A stretch of DNA of 11,212 nt from assembly GCA_964292495.1 (NCBI GenBank), contig CAXYVX010000026.1, positions 1 to 11,212 of the forward strand, read 5' to 3'. The notes below the pieces were generated by a model. The model ran no database searches. It was not told the DNA's origin and worked only from the letters and a program-made list of their open reading frames with translations. Each line of letters opens with the position of its first letter. Within the stretch, counting starts at the first letter, position 1. Positions 1 to 4,469 of this stretch are shown here, one piece after another. A program made the translations under genes and the position numbers. The DNA is from CAXYVX01 sp964292495. Lineage in GTDB: Bacteria; Patescibacteriota; Saccharimonadia; Saccharimonadales; Saccharimonadaceae.

Positions 1-500
1 AAACCTTGGTCAACGGCAATTCCAAGCTCGGCTTCATCCGCGAACCACGAAATCTCATCCCAATCGTTCGGGAGTTTGAATTTTTCAAGAGAAAATTTAT
101 TTTTTGTTTCGCAAATTATTAGCGCGCCGACAGATTTTTTACCAATATTTGCTGCGAGCGCGCTTCGGTGAAGCCCATCCAATAACAAAAAACCGTTCTC
201 TGTTTCCTCGACAATTGGCGGCAAAACTATTTGCCCGCTATCTTTCAAAAGCACCCCCCCCCTCATATTAAGCGTGTCCTCGCCAATTTGATTTTGAACG
301 TTTTCGCGAAATTTCTCACCAGATCTGAGATGATTTTCCAATCCGTAGAGCTGAGTTGGTCGAAAGTCTGCAAGCGCAATATTTGCAAACATTATTTTTG
401 CCTGCTCATACGGCCGCTCCTCTGGCGCATCTAAAATACGCGCCTCGTGCAGCGCTTTTTCTACCGCATGATACGGCACCGACTCCATCTTTTCACTCAT
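1..500 (-). CDS. ParB/sulfiredoxin-fold-like protein, 3' end cut by window edge
   Basis: An open frame of 166 codons runs from ATG at 500 to the window edge without a stop. The best landmark is residues 94-126: a P-P-I-V segment, a short strand, then LLLDGLHRSALAANIGKK. This resembles the DGxHR region of ParB-like nuclease/sulfiredoxin-fold domains, which bind or hydrolyse nucleotides in partition proteins, DNA-processing enzymes and antitoxin-like proteins. An earlier FRPTQLYGLE segment (residues 46-55) fits the strand and helix that open such domains. The family call is inference from motif shape only, and the C-terminus is missing. There is no Shine-Dalgarno before the ATG; an extended -10 box lies 10 bases upstream, so the mRNA is probably nearly leaderless. 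The coding strand has nine consecutive G (plus-strand C 254-262) encoding R-G-G-V at residues 80-83, a possible slippage site. Another in-frame ATG lies at 488. Confidence 0.7.
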   Translation of the reverse strand, partial: MSEKMESVPYHAVEKALHEARILDAPEERPYEQAKIMFANIALADFRPTQLYGLENHLRSGEKFRENVQNQIGEDTLNMRGGVLLKDSGQIVLPPIVEETENGFLLLDGLHRSALAANIGKKSVGALIICETKNKFSLEKFKLPNDWDEISWFADEAELGIAVDQG

Positions 501-510
501 TTATATACCA

Positions 511-519
511 ATTTTAGCA
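511..519 (-). promoter_or_regulatory. Extended -10 promoter of the ParB-like gene
   Basis: On the minus strand TGCTAAAAT (519-511) is a good extended -10 element. Its 3' end is 10 bases from the ATG at 500, so a start point ~7 bases downstream leaves a 5' leader of only 3-4 bases. No -35 box sits at 17 bases; TTGTCA is 21 bases away. The same nonamer and the same 10-base gap occur before the histidine kinase. Confidence 0.5.
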
Positions 520-548
520 TGATTTTCGCAAATCGTCTGACAATTTTG

Positions 549-581
549 TAAAAATAAAATCCGCCAGCTTTTCTGACGGAT
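549..581 (-). terminator. Intrinsic terminator after rplA
   Basis: On the minus strand ATCCGTCAG pairs with CTGGCGGAT (9 bp, one G-U) around the loop AAAAG, followed by TTTTATTTTT. It begins about 20 bases past the rplA stop codon. The plus strand also has a short T run after the same hairpin, so some termination in the other direction is possible. Confidence 0.8.
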
Positions 582-602
582 TTTTATGATTCGCGAACGA
601 AC

Positions 603-1649
603 TTACAAGCTGTTCGTTTCAACTTTCACGCCTGGGCCCATTGTGGTGCTCAGCGAAAGTGAAAGAATGTAGCCACCTTTTAATGTGGTCGGTTTTGCGG
701 TGTTCAACGCGTCGAGGAAAGCCTTGGCGTTTTCCATCAACTTCGCCTCACCGAAGGAAACTTTGCCGATTCCGCTGTGGACGATTGATTGTTTGTCAAC
801 GCGGAATTCAATTTTACCGGCTTTAGCTTCTTTGACAGCCTGAGCTGGGTTTGTTGAAACAGTTCCAGCTTTCGGGTTCGGCATCAAGCCGCGCGGGCCA
901 AGCAAGCGAGCAAAGCGTCCGAGTTTCGGCATTTCTGTTGGTGTTGCAACGAGAACGTCAAAGTCCAAGTTCTCTTTCGCGAGCAAGTCCAGAATTTCCT
1001 GTTCGCCTGCGTAATCAGCGCCAGCATCTTTTACGGCCTCAACATCAGCCTCAGCGACGAAAGCGGCAACTTTCACGGTTTTACCTGTTCCGTTCGGCAA
1101 GCTGACAGTCGCGCGGACGTTTTGGTCGGCTTGTTTCGGGTCAACGCCCAAGCGGACGTGAATCTCAACCGTGCTGTCAAATTTGGTGTTTGATGTCTCT
1201 GTTGCGAGTTTCACAGCTTCTGCCAGTGGATAAACTTTTCCAGCTTCAATTTTTTCGGCAGCTTTCTTGAATTTCTTGCCGTGTCGCTCTGCTAGTGGGC
1301 GTGGAATCGGCACTGGACCGCGCTCGATGTTCGCCACGGCGCCGCCCTGAGCTGATGTATCTCCAGCCTCTTTGCGAGCTTCTTTTTCAGCCTCTTCTTC
1401 CGTTTCGCGAACGGATTTTGCGGATTTTTTACCAGCTTTCGCAAATCGCTCTTCGATAGCTTCTTCAAGTTCTTCGCTTTCAATCGCTTGAATAGTCTCT
1501 TCGTCGAACGGCTTGACATCGGCGGTCGCTTCGTCAGCTTCCTTCGCGTCTTTAATTGCCGCTGTGATTTCCGCAACTGTATCTTTCACGGAAAGTGTCA
1601 GACCCAATTTGTCGGCCTCAGCCAGCAGTTCTTGTTTGGTTTTCGCCAT
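603..1649 (-). CDS. rplA: 50S ribosomal protein L1 with long N-terminal extension
   Basis: L1 forms the L1 stalk of the large subunit, binds 23S rRNA and helps release deacylated tRNA; in many bacteria it also represses its own mRNA. The L1 core starts near residue 121 (RHGKKFKKAAEKI) and shows the family signature LGRFARLLGPRGLMPNPK, a VRLGVDPKQADQNVRATV block and a normal C-terminus. The core is about 228 residues, the usual full length of L1. In front of it are ~120 extra residues: a SAP/HeH-like helical segment (residues 4-32, TKQELLAEADKLGLTLSVKD) and a charged E/K/A-rich linker (about 33-105). The start at 1649 is preferred over TTG at 1691 because GAAAGGAG ends 5 bases before it. The gene is on the opposite strand from rplK and 2.3 kb away, so the usual rplK-rplA operon is absent. 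Confidence 0.95.
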   Translation of the reverse strand: MAKTKQELLAEADKLGLTLSVKDTVAEITAAIKDAKEADEATADVKPFDEETIQAIESEELEEAIEERFAKAGKKSAKSVRETEEEAEKEARKEAGDTSAQGGAVANIERGPVPIPRPLAERHGKKFKKAAEKIEAGKVYPLAEAVKLATETSNTKFDSTVEIHVRLGVDPKQADQNVRATVSLPNGTGKTVKVAAFVAEADVEAVKDAGADYAGEQEILDLLAKENLDFDVLVATPTEMPKLGRFARLLGPRGLMPNPKAGTVSTNPAQAVKEAKAGKIEFRVDKQSIVHSGIGKVSFGEAKLMENAKAFLDALNTAKPTTLKGGYILSLSLSTTMGPGVKVETNSL

Positions 1650-1654
1650 GTTTT

Positions 1655-1691
1655 CTCCTTTCGTGGTACAAACGGCTTGCGCCTCCCACAA
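1655..1691 (-). promoter_or_regulatory. L1-binding rRNA-mimic leader of rplA
   Basis: The minus-strand leader reads GUGG-GA-GGC-GCAA-GCC-GUUUGUA-CCAC at 1689-1663. It has an outer 4-bp stem (extendable by U-G and U-A pairs), a 2/7 asymmetric internal loop and an inner 3-bp stem capped by the GNRA loop GCAA. GUGGGAGGC, GCCG and UACCAC in this order are the conserved strands of the L1-binding helices 76-78 of bacterial 23S rRNA, as I recall them. The Shine-Dalgarno AAAGGAG (1661-1655) abuts the structure, so bound L1 would block initiation. The layout matches known L1 autoregulatory leaders; activity here is inferred. Confidence 0.75.
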
Positions 1692-1710
1692 TTACATTTA
1701 TAACCTAGAA

Positions 1711-1739
1711 ATTTTATCATATCTAGGCTGTTTTAGCAA
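1711..1739 (-). promoter_or_regulatory. rplA promoter
   Basis: Minus-strand TTGCTA (1739-1734), a 17-base spacer and TAAAAT (1716-1711) with an upstream TG give a sigma70-type promoter. The start is expected near 1704, leaving a ~55-base leader that contains the L1-binding element. A 6-bp inverted repeat, CCTAGA/TCTAGG (1704-1709 and 1722-1727), brackets the -10 box. Confidence 0.7.
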
Positions 1740-1752
1740 GCGCGCCGAAACA

Positions 1753-1781
1753 TTGACAAAATTCGCGAACTTTAATATAAT
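1753..1781 (+). promoter_or_regulatory. Consensus sigma70 promoter of small membrane protein gene
   Basis: TTGACA (1753-1758), a 17-base spacer and TATAAT (1776-1781) match the consensus at all 12 positions. The TTCGCGAA palindrome sits inside the spacer (1762-1769). The predicted start near 1788 leaves a ~25-base leader with a GGGAGGA ribosome-binding site before ATG 1813. Confidence 0.85.
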
Positions 1782-1812
1782 AAGCAAAATTCAACGGCGG
1801 GAGGATTTATTT

Positions 1813-2055
1813 ATGCACATTTTCAATGATATTTTAATCATTTTAATAACAGTTTTTATTTCGTCAATAATTGTCTCTGCTTTTATTTGGAGAGATGTAG
1901 TTAAACGAGGTGAAAAACACAATCTGTTCTCTGTGTTTTTTGGCGTGTTTTGCACGCTATTGTTCTTTACATTGCTAGCTTTGATTTCGTCATATGAGTC
2001 AAAAAACATATTTGATTTCCTTTGGGATATAATCAAATTTATTTTCAAACAGTAG
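1813..2055 (+). CDS. Small two-helix membrane protein, function unknown
   Basis: This 80-residue protein was not recognised. Residues 4-27 (NDILIILITVFISSIIVSAFIW) and about 41-60 (FFGVFCTLLFFTLLALISSY) are strongly hydrophobic and should be two membrane helices, joined by a short basic loop (RDVVKRGEKHN). The C-terminal tail is amphipathic (FDFLWDIIKFIFKQ). The start at 1813 is chosen for its GGGAGGA ribosome-binding site; the frame stays open further upstream but that part is antisense to rplA. The gene is a single transcription unit, with a perfect promoter upstream and a strong hairpin terminator immediately after, so it is probably well expressed. It sits between rplA and secE, where no such gene belongs in the usual ribosomal string. 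No lipobox or catalytic motif is visible. Confidence 0.75.
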   Translation: MHIFNDILIILITVFISSIIVSAFIWRDVVKRGEKHNLFSVFFGVFCTLLFFTLLALISSYESKNIFDFLWDIIKFIFKQ

Positions 2056-2062
2056 CTAGCGT

Positions 2063-2085
2063 CGGCCGTTCGCGGCCATTTTTTT
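2063..2085 (+). terminator. Intrinsic terminator of the small membrane protein gene
   Basis: GGCCG (2064-2068), a UUCG tetraloop and CGGCC (2073-2077) are followed by ATTTTTTT. The hairpin is short but GC-rich and begins 8 bases after the stop codon. Confidence 0.85.
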
Positions 2086-2091
2086 CGCGAA

Positions 2092-2337
2092 TTATTTCAG
2101 CCTTGTGCCGCCAAAAATGACACTAACGAGCAAAGTCATAATCAGGGGAACTAAATTTGTCATTGCGGCAATTCCAACGCCGATTGTGATTAGAGCGGAA
2201 AGTTTCACGCGCCCATAGCTGCTGACGCCCGACAGCAAATTGTCTGCAATCTGCTTGTAAAACTTCAAAATCAGCACCCCAGCGACGATTATCGCGAAAC
2301 CACCAAAAAGCCAAGCAAAAGAAAAACTAAAATCCAT
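2092..2337 (-). CDS. Small hydrophobic membrane protein, function unknown
   Basis: This 81-residue protein was not recognised. Two hydrophobic stretches (about residues 5-26, FSFAWLFGGFAIIVAGVLILKF, and about 46-75, KLSALITIGVGIAAMTNLVPLI and onward) should span the membrane, linked by a polar loop (KQIADNLLSGVSSYGR). The glycine- and alanine-rich helices could pack as a hairpin or oligomer. ATG 2337 is preferred over further-upstream starts because the -10 box (TATTAT, 2349-2344) lies just before it; there is no Shine-Dalgarno, so translation is probably leaderless. The gene is divergent from secE, with the two promoters about 10 bases apart. It may be a holin-like or generic small membrane protein, but nothing specific supports a function. 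Confidence 0.65.
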   Translation of the reverse strand: MDFSFSFAWLFGGFAIIVAGVLILKFYKQIADNLLSGVSSYGRVKLSALITIGVGIAAMTNLVPLIMTLLVSVIFGGTRLK

Positions 2338-2343
2338 ATGCTT

Positions 2344-2349
2344 ATAATA
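2344..2349 (-). promoter_or_regulatory. -10 box for leaderless small membrane protein gene
   Basis: Minus-strand TATTAT (2349-2344) ends 6 bases before ATG 2337, so the transcript should begin at or beside the start codon. The overlapping TATAAG (2346-2341) is an alternative box. TTTACA lies 15-18 bases upstream, depending on which box is used. Confidence 0.4.
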
Positions 2350-2356
2350 ACACGTT

Positions 2357-2384
2357 TTGACTTTTGTAAAAAATGACGTATACT
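2357..2384 (+). promoter_or_regulatory. Promoter of secE-nusG
   Basis: TTGACT (2357-2362), a 16-base spacer and TATACT (2379-2384) form a good sigma70-type promoter with a start near 2391. A second TTGACA at 2384-2389 has no convincing -10 partner. Confidence 0.6.
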
Positions 2385-2395
2385 TGACAATAAGA

Positions 2396-2420
2396 GCTGG
2401 AAGATAAACCAGCATTTTTT
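2396..2420 (+). terminator. Terminator-like hairpin in the secE leader
   Basis: GCTGG (2396-2400), an 8-base loop and CCAGC (2409-2413) are followed by ATTTTTT. It begins about 5 bases after the predicted start point and ends 30 bases before secE. The stem has only 5 bp, so it may be a weak attenuator or a stabilising 5' hairpin rather than a true terminator. Confidence 0.4.
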
Positions 2421-2450
2421 AATTCGCGAAATCGCGGAGAAAGGTGGCAA

Positions 2451-2882
2451 ATGGCAGACGATAAAAAACGAGTTGTCCGGCGCGTGAAAGCTAACACTGG
2501 CGCAAGCTCGAAAAAAAGCGAAAATGTTTCGCGAAAAATCTCCGCGAAAGCTGAGAATTCAGAAGCTAAAAAGCAAACCAAGTTCGTAAAAGACGCTTCG
2601 GGACGCCAAGTTTCGGAAAAAATGGCGAAAAAGCTTGCAGCGAAAAATCAGAAGAAAGCGAAAAATTCTAATAAAAAGCATTTTTGGGCTGTGGCGTGGA
2701 TTTTCGCGATTGGGCGATATTTTCGCGAAAGCTGGCGTGAACTTCGCGCCGTTGAATGGACAAATCGCCGCGCGACTTGGGCACTGACCTTCGCTGTTCT
2801 CGCGTTTACCGCGTTTTTCGCGATTTTTGTGCTGCTGTTTGACTGGTTGTTCCAGTTAGTAATTAAAAACGTAATTTTGTAA
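2451..2882 (+). CDS. secE: Preprotein translocase subunit SecE with long basic N-terminus
   Basis: SecE clamps SecY in the SecYEG protein-conducting channel of the inner membrane. The diagnostic part is residues 86-143: an amphipathic helix with RESWRELRAVEWTNRRATW, equivalent to the conserved E-L-x-x-V-x-W-P-x-R segment although the usual proline is replaced by T, then one membrane helix (about 110-138). Before it is a ~75-residue hydrophilic region rich in K, A, S and E. Single-helix SecE proteins are commonly 60-90 residues, so 143 is long. The start has an AAAGGTGG ribosome-binding site 4-5 bases upstream. nusG follows after 12 bases, the standard bacterial secE-nusG pair, which strengthens the call. 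Two TTCGCGAA palindromes fall inside the gene. Confidence 0.9.
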   Translation: MADDKKRVVRRVKANTGASSKKSENVSRKISAKAENSEAKKQTKFVKDASGRQVSEKMAKKLAAKNQKKAKNSNKKHFWAVAWIFAIGRYFRESWRELRAVEWTNRRATWALTFAVLAFTAFFAIFVLLFDWLFQLVIKNVIL

Positions 2883-2894
2883 GGAGATTGATTT

Positions 2895-3440
2895 ATGGCA
2901 AAGAATAGATATGACGGGACAAAACAGTGGTACGCAATCCACACTTACGCTGGCTACGAAGAGCAAGCGGCTGAACAGATCCGCCAGCGCATCGCTGGTG
3001 TTGACATGGCGGACAAGATTTTTGACGTGATTGTTCCCCGTGAAAAAACCATCGTCATTAAAAACGGCAAGAAAAAGACCGTTGACCAGCTGATTTTTCA
3101 GGGATATATTATGGTTCAGATGAAGCTTGACGATGAAGCTTGGTTCATCATCCGCAACACGCCGGGCGTCACTGGATTTGTCGGAGCTGGAACTGCACCG
3201 ACCCCTGTTAGTGAAAAAGAGATCAAAGCGATTAAAAAACGCATGGGCGCCGAAGAAGCCAAGCACGAAATTGACTTGCAAATCGGCGAAGTCGTCAACA
3301 TCACCGACGGACCATTTAAAGGCTTTGATGGAACTGTTGACTCCATTGATCCAGTCAAAGGAAAAATCAAAGTTTTGGTAAGCATGTTTGGCCGCGACAC
3401 ATCTGTTGAACTGGACGATCTCCAAATCAAGAAACTCTAA
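2895..3440 (+). CDS. nusG: Transcription termination/antitermination protein NusG
   Basis: NusG binds the clamp of RNA polymerase, suppresses pausing and couples transcription to Rho or to the ribosome. The 181-residue length is typical. The N-terminal NGN domain (about 8-110) shows KQWYAIHTYAGYEEQAAEQI and FQGYIMVQMKLDDEAWFIIR with the N-T-P-G-V-T-G-F-V turn. A C-terminal KOW domain (about 128-178) shows VVNITDGPFKGFDGTVDSI and ends in D-D-L-Q-I-K-K-L. A clear AAGGAG ribosome-binding site precedes ATG 2895. The gene is co-transcribed with secE and ends at a strong terminator. It has no TTCGCGAA, although flanking genes do. Confidence 0.97.
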   Translation: MAKNRYDGTKQWYAIHTYAGYEEQAAEQIRQRIAGVDMADKIFDVIVPREKTIVIKNGKKKTVDQLIFQGYIMVQMKLDDEAWFIIRNTPGVTGFVGAGTAPTPVSEKEIKAIKKRMGAEEAKHEIDLQIGEVVNITDGPFKGFDGTVDSIDPVKGKIKVLVSMFGRDTSVELDDLQIKKL

Positions 3441-3458
3441 TTTCTGATCAAAAAACGT

Positions 3459-3494
3459 AAGTGAAGCGCCACAATTTCGGCGCTTTACTTTTTT
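3459..3494 (+). terminator. Intrinsic terminator of secE-nusG
   Basis: AAGTGAAGCGCC (3459-3470) pairs with GGCGCTTTACTT (3479-3490), 12 bp with one G-U, around an 8-base loop, and is followed by a T run. It starts 18 bases after the nusG stop. Its 3' arm contains the -35 box of the next gene. Confidence 0.9.
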
Positions 3495-3511
3495 GATATA
3501 TACAGTATAAT
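3484..3511 (+). promoter_or_regulatory. Promoter of the 96-aa CxxC gene
   Basis: TTTACT (3484-3489), a 16-base spacer and a perfect TATAAT (3506-3511) predict a start near 3518 and a ~50-base AT-rich leader. The -35 box overlaps the 3' arm of the nusG terminator. Confidence 0.65.
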
Positions 3512-3567
3512 ATCAGACATCTATTTTGTATTTTAATAAATTATTATTTAGAAAGGTGGTGATATGT

Positions 3568-3858
3568 GTGTCAAAAATCAGCAAACGAATTTGGCGCGGC
3601 ATGAAAAAACGCGAACAAATCCGAGGTGTTGTCCATGTAAGCAATCACGCGGATAATCGATTTTTTTGCGAGGAATTGAACAGAAATAAGTTCCTCTACG
3701 AAAGCGAAAAAATCGCGAAAACTGCCCTTGGGTTCAATTATGGACATGCCACAAGGTATTACTGGTGCGAATCTTGCAGTGGATATCATTTGACTCACCT
3801 CTCCCAGGAGGCGTACGAAAATATGCTTTTTCTGGGTGAAATAGATGTTCCTTCATAG
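3568..3858 (+). CDS. Small basic protein with C-x2-C/H-x2-H motif, function unknown
   Basis: This 96-residue protein was not recognised. It has a strongly basic N-terminus (KISKRIWRGMKKREQIRG) and, at residues 64-78, YYWCESCSGYHLTHL, where C67, C70, H74 and H77 could bind zinc. Small phage and bacterial proteins with a similar Y-x-C-x2-C-x2-Y/W-H-L-T stretch exist, but their role is mostly unknown. The GTG at 3568 is chosen because AAAGGTGGTGAT (3552-3563), almost a full anti-16S match, lies immediately upstream. TTG 3526 (before the ribosome-binding site) and ATG 3601 are weaker choices. The gene has its own promoter and terminator and sits between nusG and rplK, an unusual insertion. An RNA- or DNA-binding role would fit the charge and motif but is a guess. 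Confidence 0.75.
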   Translation: MSKISKRIWRGMKKREQIRGVVHVSNHADNRFFCEELNRNKFLYESEKIAKTALGFNYGHATRYYWCESCSGYHLTHLSQEAYENMLFLGEIDVPS

Positions 3859-3883
3859 GCTCCACAAGGAGCCTTTTCTTTTT
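3857..3883 (+). terminator. Intrinsic terminator of the CxxC gene
   Basis: AGGCTCC (3857-3863) and GGAGCCT (3868-3874) form a perfect 7-bp stem around ACAA, followed by TTTCTTTTT. The stem includes the last two bases of the stop codon. Confidence 0.9.
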
Positions 3884-3886
3884 GGC

Positions 3887-3915
3887 TTGATTTTTTGAGA
3901 AATTATTGCTACAAT
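3887..3915 (+). promoter_or_regulatory. rplK promoter
   Basis: TTGATT (3887-3892), a 17-base spacer and TACAAT (3910-3915) with TGC directly before it give a strong extended -10 promoter. The start is expected near 3922, the first base of the leader hairpin. Confidence 0.75.
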
Positions 3916-3921
3916 GAAAAA

Positions 3922-3956
3922 AGTGTTGCTTCTCTTTCGCTAAGCGGAAAGACACT
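3922..3956 (+). promoter_or_regulatory. Structured 5' leader of rplK
   Basis: AGTGT (3922-3926) pairs with ACACT (3952-3956) and CTTTC (3934-3938) with GAAAG (3947-3951). The two helices stack on the 3' side with a 7-base bulge opposite. The structure starts at the predicted transcript 5' end and lies about 20 bases before the AAGGAG ribosome-binding site. It lacks the GUGGGAGGC strand of L1-type sites. It may be a ribosomal-protein sensor or only a stabilising 5' hairpin. Confidence 0.4.
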
Positions 3957-3988
3957 AGATAAATTTAATTCTAAGGAGAAAAAAGCAA

Positions 3989-4420
3989 ATGGCTAAAAAA
4001 ATTATCGGAAATTTGAAACTCCGAATTCCAGCGGGTCGCGCAACAGCAGGGCCACCAGTTGGTTCAACGCTCGGTCAGTGGGGATTAAATATGATGGATT
4101 TCATCAATCCTTTCAATGACAAAACCAAAGATTTGATGGGTAAGGATGTGATTGTTCACATTGCGGTCTATGACGACCGAACTTTCTCATGGAAATCGCT
4201 TGGTCAGCCTGTTGACGACTTGATTCGAGAAGCTGCTGGCATCAAAAAAGGTTCCGGCAAGCCGCACACCGACAAAGTCGGCAAAATCACTTGGGATCAA
4301 GCTCGTGAAATTGCCCAAAGAAAAATGGATGACGGATTCAGCAATGCAAATGATGTTGAAGCTGGTGCGAAAATCGTCGCTGGAACTGCCCGCTCGATGG
4401 GTGTCACGGTTGAAGATTAA
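3989..4420 (+). CDS. rplK: 50S ribosomal protein L11
   Basis: L11 binds the GTPase-associated region of 23S rRNA and, with L10/L12, supports elongation-factor activity. The 143 residues match the family length. Landmarks are the N-terminal LKLRIPAGRATAGPPVGSTLGQWGLN, the rRNA-binding C-terminal domain with AAGIKKGSGKPHTDKVGKIT, and the ending AKIVAGTARSMGVTVED. TAAGGAG lies 8-14 bases upstream of ATG 3989. The gene has its own promoter, structured leader and terminator; rplA, its normal downstream partner, is at 603-1649 on the other strand, and no rplJ or rplL follows. Codon use looks conserved and there is no TTCGCGAA inside. Confidence 0.97.
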   Translation: MAKKIIGNLKLRIPAGRATAGPPVGSTLGQWGLNMMDFINPFNDKTKDLMGKDVIVHIAVYDDRTFSWKSLGQPVDDLIREAAGIKKGSGKPHTDKVGKITWDQAREIAQRKMDDGFSNANDVEAGAKIVAGTARSMGVTVED

Positions 4421-4433
4421 TCAACAAAACCAT

Positions 4434-4469
4434 AAAATCGCGAATTCTTGAAAGAAATTCGCGATTTTT
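4434..4469. terminator. Bidirectional terminator between rplK and the histidine kinase
   Basis: AAAATCGCGAATT (4434-4446) and AATTCGCGATTTT (4456-4468) form a perfect 13-bp inverted repeat with a 9-base loop. T runs follow on both strands. The 3' arm overlaps the last base of the kinase stop codon. The arms carry TCGCGAA cores, close to the iterated octamer. Confidence 0.85.

Noticed and set aside
1292..1576. 94-codon minus-strand frame rich in K and R
   Set aside because: Alternate-frame reading of the charged linker of L1; its composition follows from the E/K/A-rich codons.
1513..1812. 100-residue upstream extension of the small membrane protein at 1813
   Set aside because: It is antisense to rplA and lies upstream of the perfect promoter at 1753-1781, so it cannot be in the same transcript.
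2856..3425. 189-codon minus-strand frame
   Set aside because: Antisense shadow of nusG, which is unmistakable on the plus strand.
3564..3656. 30-codon frame from ATG 3564 with several cysteines
   Set aside because: Overlaps the 96-aa gene in another frame and ends quickly; the GTG 3568 frame has better spacing from the ribosome-binding site and a zinc-type motif.
3922..3956. L1-binding site in the rplK leader
   Set aside because: GCGGAAAGAC recalls a 23S sequence, but from the peptidyl-transferase region rather than the L1 stalk, and GUGGGAGGC is absent.
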